64,000 nucleotides of DNA from contig NC_058193.1 of assembly GCF_907165205.1 (NCBI RefSeq), positions 32,935,521 through 32,999,520 of the forward strand, given 5' to 3'. Below the pieces are notes generated by a model. The model was given only the letters and a program-made list of their open reading frames with translations. It had not been told where the DNA came from and made no database searches. Positions within the stretch are counted from its first letter, which is position 1; each line of letters starts with the position of its first letter. Shown here piece by piece: positions 40,401-49,400 of this stretch. A program made the position numbers and the translations under genes. Source of the DNA: Coccinella septempunctata (Eukaryota > Arthropoda > Insecta > Coleoptera > Coccinellidae).

Positions 40401-43400
40401 TTCAATTCAATTTATAATTATACACTTCAGCTTTGATCAATTTTCAATGCTAAGTATCAATCATCCCTCTTAAAAGTGTCGATCATAAAATTACAGTTAG
40501 GTACACGTTTTACTTCTTATTGTAATGGCACTAAGCCTTATCCAAACTGATTGTACATTATGGTATTAATGATGGATTTGATGGAAATCAAGGTCAGATG
40601 ATGCGGCACAACTGTTTCTATCGGTAGATTGTTGTCCACTTAAATAGCAATTTGTTCATCGCTAATAATAAGAATAATAATTTGGGAATTTCATTCTTGA
40701 AAGAAACCTCGATCTAAATTGATTCGTCATTGAAATCTTGGAGAATATCGATAATCTATTGGGATATCACTTCAATAAAGAATCATTCACTAATGTGTAG
40801 TGAAATAGTCAACTGAAAAAAATACTACAGTGAAGACAAAGTAGAAGACAATATACTCAGTGAAGAAGCTATTTCAACCTAAATTTTCTGGATTGGGATA
40901 TGAAAGTTTGTTGCTTGGGAATTTCGCTCATGACTTTCACGAAAAATGTTTATGTGGCCATTAAAATTACCAGACAACAAATTTTTATATTGCAAACACA
41001 AAGATTGATGATTGACAAGTTTTAAACACTCTAAAGACCTGAAAAAATTATTGTCCTCGATTATTTCAATCAATTCAATATCATCATAATCTCCAAACCA
41101 TGGTTTCGACCTTTCTGTCCCTCTTCAGAGCACCATAACGTTGGTTTCGAATTTTCACCTCACTGATATTCGTATTTCACCCTAAAAAACGACGTGAATC
41201 AACCTGTATAAATGCCCAGATTCCTCGAGCGTAAACTTTAATTCGAAATACGTAAATTGCAATTTCACGCTCAACAAATCCATCACAGACAGGTAATAAT
41301 ATAAAGTGGTGCTTTCTCTACGCATTTTTCATCGAAAAACAATTCAGTTTCGTTATCGTGTACCAGATGCTTAGAACGTAGGTTTCTCCTAGTAATTTTT
41401 TCTTTAGGTTCCATTTGAAACTAAAAACCGCCAATCAGTTGAGCAACTATTGTTATATATCGTGTACAGAGTGAATCTCTTACTTGTAAATTAGAAATTT
41501 GCTTCATTCATTCTTCTATGGTGAACAGAAGTAATTAGAATTAGGTATAGCTTAAATGATGACATTGAATAACTTGTTCAGAGTTTAAATCTGAAAACCT
41601 TTATGTATACTACGACAATTTCAAGGAAATAACTGAAAGCCCTTCTAATTTTTCATAGTCCTGGCTACCAAATCAATCCAGGAACTCAAAAACAAAATTT
41701 CTCATGCGCTTTATCAGAAATAAAGATCATAAAAAACCGTATATGTTGAGTTGAGGTGGGAATTGCTAAATTACATGGCATATTAAAACGAAACATTGTC
41801 AGGATATGACTAACTTGTTCAATTAAGACACAATTAGACCTAATGATAACGTTATAATAATCATAAGGCAGGATCCGCACAAATGATGTAATGAAGGGTG
41901 TTATCACCTGATGTGTATTCCTGGGAAACTACACGAAACACAAAAGAATTGTTCCTGGAAATTCTCATTTGGAAATTATTAATTTTATTATCGAATATTG
42001 AACCAAGCCATAAATATTTGTTCTCCGAAAAATAAGCCTCCTTCCAAAACTAGGTTCGATGCTAATTGAATTCATTGAGGGACAGAAAAACAAATAATTT
42101 TTTCTTGTTTGAGAAGAAATCTAGTAAGCTAATATTCGAAAAAAGGTTCATATATCTCAATTATTAAAGACTTGAAAACAATTTCATTATTGTTTCCCCT
42201 CATAATTCATCTAAAGAAGATTTTACTGGAGAATTATAATTATTCAAGCTTTCTGTTGAAATCATACTTCCTACAAGTCAGGATCCATTGATTTGATTAT
42301 GAGAAACAATAAGCATTCAAGTGGATCGTTTAGATCTGTTATATCGTTTTATGAACCGCAAATACAGTATTTCGCCATTAAGAAAAACAGTTAAAATGTT
42401 TTTTTTCCGAATGAATTCAACGTGAACTCATTCTGATGGAATTTCAGGTGAATTGATGAATTTCACCAAAAATCTATGCTCAGAGTAAGAGCAAAAAATG
42501 TGAAATTAATTTCAATTACACCAGAAGTCAACGAATAAACCATTCTTGGTAGAAAACTAAATTGTTCCCCCAATTTATGGAGTTTGATGTTCACATCAAT
42601 ATAAATTAAAGGGTAAATTCAGAAGCCATGTATTTCTTATTGAATGTCTCAATTGTTGTGCACAATTCTTCTTTAAATTCCTAGTTTTCACTTAGACTTG
42701 TCATCATCGTCATCAGTATGACTGCCGTCAATAGTATCTTGATCATCATCCTCATCTGAGCCATCTTTCAAGTCCCCACCAGTTGTAGCAGTTTTTGCCG
42801 TCTTCTTCTCATTCTTCTTGTCTATTTGGTCCTTGCTTTTAGTCTTTCCACTGTCTACAGCGTCCAAGATGGTAACACTTTTGGTCTGCTTCTTCCCGTT
42901 CGTTTTGAAGCTTTCATTCACATCGGTTTTGAGATTACTCTTCCTCTTATTCGCTGTATTTTGATCTTCGGCTGAGGTGCCACTTTCAGATAGAGGAGTA
43001 GTGTCGTGCTTGGTATGCGTGCCTGAATTGTTTCTGTCAACTGACCCAGATCTACCAGCAAATCTGCTGTGTTCCTCGTTCATCACTAAGGCAGACAGCT
43101 GAGCAGCAACATCCGGACCAAATATCCTCGACAGTTGAGCTTCGGTTATGTTGAAAGCTGAGGAGAGGGTGTTCTGGTGATGCGGAGGATGGTTCAAGAG
43201 GTAATTTATACGCCGGCAATGCTCGTCATCTTTGTCAGTTTTTGGTTCCTGCAGCCAATAGAACATTCTGACGGTAGAACTTTCAAACCTGAGCACATAA
43301 ACGCGACCAGTTGTACACTGCTTCACTTTGGTATACGTGCAGTCTCCCGGAAAGATGATAAAGTCGTCCTCGACCGCAAAAGTTGTCCTGTCTCTCCAGC

Positions 43401-46400
43401 AGAAATGCATCAGGTCGTCGGAATTCCTATAGATGTAGAGTGAGCCTTTCCTTTTATCGGGGTATACCCAAGTGCCCTGCCTGTACATTTTTCCTGCTCT
43501 CATTTCAACGATATGAGCGTGGCCATCAGTGTTACCTATAGGCGATGGTTCGAACAGAGCCATCAAAACTATTTCAAAAAGTTGCTGCTGATACCAATGA
43601 ATGCGTTCTCCTGGGTGATCCTCCTTAGCATTTCTTTGGAGTCCAAAGGATCTTTCTTTGGATTTAGGAATCAAGGTGAATCGGCGATGCAAGGGGGGAG
43701 GAAAGCCATCAACGAACTTTTATTGATCGATACATGACATCTGTCAGGTATGACAGATTGACAGATGATTTTATTCGATGCAGTTCAGTTTCTACGGAAA
43801 AAATTAAAAGTGGTTTATTCAGACGCCATGTTCAGGAGCTAAGCTAAGCAGTAGCTGATCATTAACACCTTGTATATATTATATTGTGACATATCTGAAG
43901 CCATTCCAGCAATGCTTTGGTTGCAATTTTTTCATGATTGATCCATTTTTAAAGTCTGACGCTACTGTTCTATATGAGGGGGTTGGTTTTTTTGAGTTGT
44001 TCCAAACATTTTCTTTCTTCAATCATCCACCCTATAATTATTACTGCATTTCCTAGTATTCATTCAAGACCGAATCAAAAAACTCTTAAATATTCATTCT
44101 TTAGTAATCCCATACGAGGAAAACCGATAAATGCAACAATTTGCATTATTGCAAGCTTATTGTTGACTCATTTTTATCTGGATACGTATAGCAAAGAAAT
44201 TCAGAAGAAAATGTGAAAGCACGAGTAGTTTATTCGTTATATTATGCACTAATTATGTTCAAGCTCTTTGTTGACCTTTGTTGAAGAGGAATTAACTCTT
44301 ATTTTACATGCTATGTTACATTCTCTAGTTACATAAGACTGCATAAATTAATACATTAGAATTGTGTTAATTGATTATTATTTACGCATGCAGATATTCT
44401 CATTGTATTGGCTGCTACTGAGAAAGAATGATAATTTTTCTGAAATGTCTTCAAGGTTTGATTTTAGATGTACTTATTTCTATCAAAAGTAATGATTTAT
44501 GAACTATCCCCAATCAAATCACATTCCTCAATCAATTTATTCGAATTGAACTTGTGTCTGATCCTCTTATAGAAAACCATATGTGGCATAAAGTTAGATG
44601 GACCAAAATAACTTTCCTTGTTCTATAGAGTAAAATAGGTGAAATCAGCCTCATCGACTTTCTCATAACATATGGCGTTGATTTGTCATAAATATAACTT
44701 GATCATTGAACCCATCAGGTGCACAAGACGGTTCAAAATGCCTTGGAACTTCTCTAATATAATTAAACAATCTCTCTTCATTCAATTTCTCCATGGTTGA
44801 AGTTCAATCGTCAACGTTTTTGTTGAAAATTTCACTTTCATATCGTTCCCATTCTTATCCGTATGAAATTGCTTCGTACTCGCTGAATCAGTTTTTAATC
44901 AGTACCAAATATAAGTAAAAAGATCTGATAGTAAAATTATAAAACATCCAACTAATATTTGATAAAACATGACTTTTATTGTTGACAAAAAAGTTTGTCT
45001 ATTTCAACTATGACAACTGTTTTTTTGTGAAAGATTTATATCTGAACATGTCACTAATGGATAGATCAACGAAATGAGTACTAGAGTACTACCTTACATT
45101 AATTGAGTAACTAAAATTATCGATGACTTCGTTATGGTTGCTCTCGTCTGATTAATTATGCACTGTAATAATAACTATTCCTATCATTCACATGTGCTTC
45201 TTAAATTTTATTCAAATTAGATCCTCATAGATGAGTCATAATAAGAATTTCTGAACAACAAAATTATCTCATCAAATGCAAGTTGCATTCGATTATCCAA
45301 TTAATGCATTCATTAATTTTAGTAGCTTTCTAACAATGCAATTGTTATTCTCCTTGACATCAGGAATTTGACTCGAAATGTTCGAATCAAAGTCCACAAT
45401 ATAATTGTTTCAATAAAAGCTACATAGATTTTATTATAAACTTATTTTGGCTATCAGACTTTGCAAAATTTTAGTGCGTACTGAAGAAAAATTACTGTAA
45501 ATGTTCCACCTGACCGAGATTCATACTATCATCCTCTCAAATAATGTTGTTTTCGTGTGTCTGTACTTTGGTGAATTCTAAAAACGTTTTCTTAGAAAAT
45601 TGGCCAAACATCTTGAGTTCCCAAAACTTCATAATATGAGATGCTCTGATGATAAATATCATCAGTAATCAGATGAATATCATCATCATTAACTATTGGT
45701 AACTAATGAATTTTTTTTTTCGTTTCAGCCATAGACATTATGAGGACGAAAACGAATGGGGTTGTGGAAATTGGTTAGAATATACGTTGGTCATAGTATT
45801 AGCGACAATTTTACTTCTTGGTTCGCTTGGTCTTACCCTCTTCTGGGTTATAAACTATCATGGTGGATTCGCTTGGCAAGAAAACCCAAGGAAACAGTTC
45901 AACTTACATCCGGTACTTATGGTTGCTGGATTCATCACATTCAGTGGATTCTGTAAGTATACAATCGATAAAGAACTAACAGCAAAATCTAGGCAGTTTT
46001 TTTTCTATTCGGTCAGATCCGGTGAAGTATGCCAGAGGTTGACCATTAGGAATGAATGAAACCATTCACGCCCGATTTGAGATATTGGTGTTTCCCACGA
46101 TCTGTGGTTTTGATGCTTTCCAGCAATAAACTGATTTCAACCGAGCTAGCAACAAGTATACTGAGTGAAACAGCCTATGTGTATAATTAGTCAAACAATC
46201 CAAAATTCTTCGCTTTCTATTTGAAGGGAGACATTGTTCAATTAAGATTTTTTTTTCTCTAGACTCTAAAATGAACCCATTTTCCCATGGTGAATATCTA
46301 TATAATTTCCAAGGATAATTTAACCTCCTGAAGATGCTATTGTAATAGCGAAACACGTGTAGTGCTTGAAGAACTTATCCTAGTGGTATTATGTAATTTA

Positions 46401-49400
46401 ATTTCCAGTTCACTTCAAAGGATATGGTCTCATGGTTCCTTATTCGACAACATTAATATTTCGAGCAGAAATATGGTGGCAAATATGCACCCCTGTTGGA
46501 GTTCAGTTTAATGTTTTCACATTATCTGAAGTGATCCTTATCACTAGTAAATATAGCGTATAGTCCTTCAAACCACTGTTTCCCAAACTCTTTTTCCAAT
46601 ACCTTATAGAGAAATGAGTTGAGGCGACGTTTCTAACCTTTTGAGTCTCTTCCAGCGATACTGCTCTACCGGATATGCAGATGTTGCAGGCGAATCTACG
46701 TCAAGCTTCTACACACAGTGTTCCATGCGTTGGCCATACCCTGCGTTGCGCTGGGTTTCTTAGCTGTGCTTGATTCACACAACTTGGCCGATCCACCAAT
46801 ACCAAACTTCTACTCACTCCACAGTTGGATTGGACTTGTGACAATGGGCTTGTTTGCCATACAGGTGAGATAATAGAAAATACACATATGTCTATATAAT
46901 ATAAAGGATCAGGAGCCTTCCTTTGAAGACTGAAACCTTCATTAAAGATTTATGAATTGTATTATGGCGTTGCTCATAACTCTGTAGTCTTTGTGATTAC
47001 ATCTTTGTGATTAAAATTGTTCCCGCACTAAACTATCAAGAGAAAAAACCGATAAAACGAATGGTATATCGCTCGTCATAATATTTTATTGTACCAACAA
47101 AAATATTTTCTTTTGTCAATACATATAGATACGTTTCAAATTATCAAGTGGGCGTCAACAAAATGAAGAGTAAAAATTCTTGAAACTGTTATTACTCAAC
47201 AACAAAAGTCCCGCTAAACATTAACCGAATTCTTAACGTGTTTGACTAACTGTTAGGTCAATTTGAGCACCTATATAACGGCATACTTTGTTGTTCTCTT
47301 GGAATCATTCCTTCTGACAGAATAAAATCGTGACATCTGCATCAAGTTTAGTCTTTACATAGCTGGAACCTTTTAAATTTTAAACGACCATCGACTTCGA
47401 CGGTAGATTCCAAGGAATTTAGATTGTTTAGGTATACAAATCGAAAATTTTTCAATCGGTAATTTTCTGTATAGATGAATGTCCAAAATTGCTGGATTAA
47501 CTTGACTGGTGAACGTTGTTGATTTGACTTTTTTCCAGTTCGTGATTGGTTTCTTCAGCTTCCTGATCCTACTCTGTTGCGAGGGGGCAACAGCAGGATT
47601 CAGATCGGCAATGGTGCCAATCCACGCCTCTTTTGGACTCACAACTTTCATGTTAGCAATAGCAGCCTGCGTTACAGGGTTGACCGAAAAAGTCATGTTT
47701 AAACTTGGGTATGTATATTATTTCGGTTCATCGGCTTTTACCCCTCATTCTTTTATATCTACAAGTCTATTTTGTAGTAGGTTGGCATGGTTTCTACTGA
47801 AGTTGTGAAGAGACAAAGTTACGAAAAATAGGCACGTTTAGCATTTGAGATAGACTTGTAGCTTTATCGTTTCGCTTTCTTCATCATTTTTGCACATGAC
47901 TTGTTGCCAGATTATTGTTTTGTCTTCGTTGTTTTTTGCCTGCACCAAGCATGATTGCTTAATCAATGTTTTGAAAGCTATTTTCCACATATAAGGAGTT
48001 GGTAGATTTTCCACGACGTCATTTCATTGGTTATATCCAACTAATTTAATAATACATAAAGTACAGTGCGCAAAAAAATTAACGCACATACTGAAAATCT
48101 CAATTTTAATGAAAGTTAACTCTACATTGACTTTATAACTTATTTTTTATGTTCTCTCGGGAAGGTTTTGAACGAAACAAGTCACATTAAATGGAAGAAA
48201 AATTCAGGATTTCACCGAATCTTATGTGAAAGAAGAGAAATGAACAATTTTCAAAATACTGAAATGCTGATAAGTGATTTAATACTTGGTATTTCCACCC
48301 TTTGCGTTAATTACAGCTCGGTAACGACGGTTCATACTCAAAATGAGTGATCTTAAAATGTTCTGATCTAATCCTTCCCAGATTTCTCCAAGTTGGATTC
48401 CTAAGTCATTAAGATGAGTAGCTGGATGATTTTCTGAACTTCGCAGCCTTCTATTGAGGTTGTCCCAAACCTTCTCAATCGGATTGAGATCTAGACTTCT
48501 TGCTGGCCATTCCATTCGAGAGACTTCAACCTCTTCAAGGTACTCCTGAACGATGCGCGCACGATGGGGTCTGGCATTATCGTCCATAAAAATGAAATTT
48601 TCACAAATGTATGGGGCAAATGGCACTACATGCTCTTCAAGAATGTTCCTTATATACTAATCAGCATTCATAGCTCCATTATCAACGACCACTAGGTCTG
48701 TGCGAGCAGTCAAAGATATTCCACCCCATACCATAATCGATCCTCCCCCGAAACCAGTAGTATTCAGGAAATTGTACTGAGCATATCTTTCATGTGGACG
48801 TCTGTATACAAGGAAACGTCGATCACAATGGTAAAGGTAGAATCTAGACTCATCTGTGAAGAGAACTCTTTCCCAATCGGCCTCTTCCCAATGGATATGC
48901 TCTCTCGCAAAATCCAAACGCGCCCTTCGATGGGCTGGGGTAAGAGCTGGGACTCTTGCCGCCACACGAGGCCTTAAATCATATTCTCTGAGGCGATTTC
49001 TTATTGTCTGAGTGCTAATTTGCACCTCATGAGTTTGCTCAAGCTGAATTTGAAGGAGGCGAGCGGTTGCAAACCGTTGTCTCAACGAAGAAACTCTCAA
49101 GTAACGTTCTTGAATGGCAGTTGTTACCCGTGGTCTACCCTGTCCTGGTCTTCGGACATTCATACCTGTCTCCCTGAATCGCTGCAACATTCTGGACACA
49201 CTTGTATGGGAAACCCCAAACCTTTCTGCAATTCTTGTGTATGTCCACCCTTCTTCTCGCAAAACTACCGATTGGGCACATTCCTCTTGGGTCAAATTGC
49301 GTGTTTCGCGTTGCATAGCGATCGAGTGTAGAAAATCAAACGAAAGAAAAACTATTGATCACTAGAATTGATCGAGAACAACTGATTTTAGAATGGAGCC

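Noticed and set aside
43564..43692. N-terminal extension of the RPN13-like frame
   Set aside because: It opens only from a TTG codon; the first ATG is at 43563, just before the conserved domain.
46411..46545. Exon-like block after an acceptor (ttccag) between b561 exons 2 and 3
   Set aside because: Translation has no b561 similarity, and the direct join of 45952 to 46656 gives a continuous, correctly phased family sequence.
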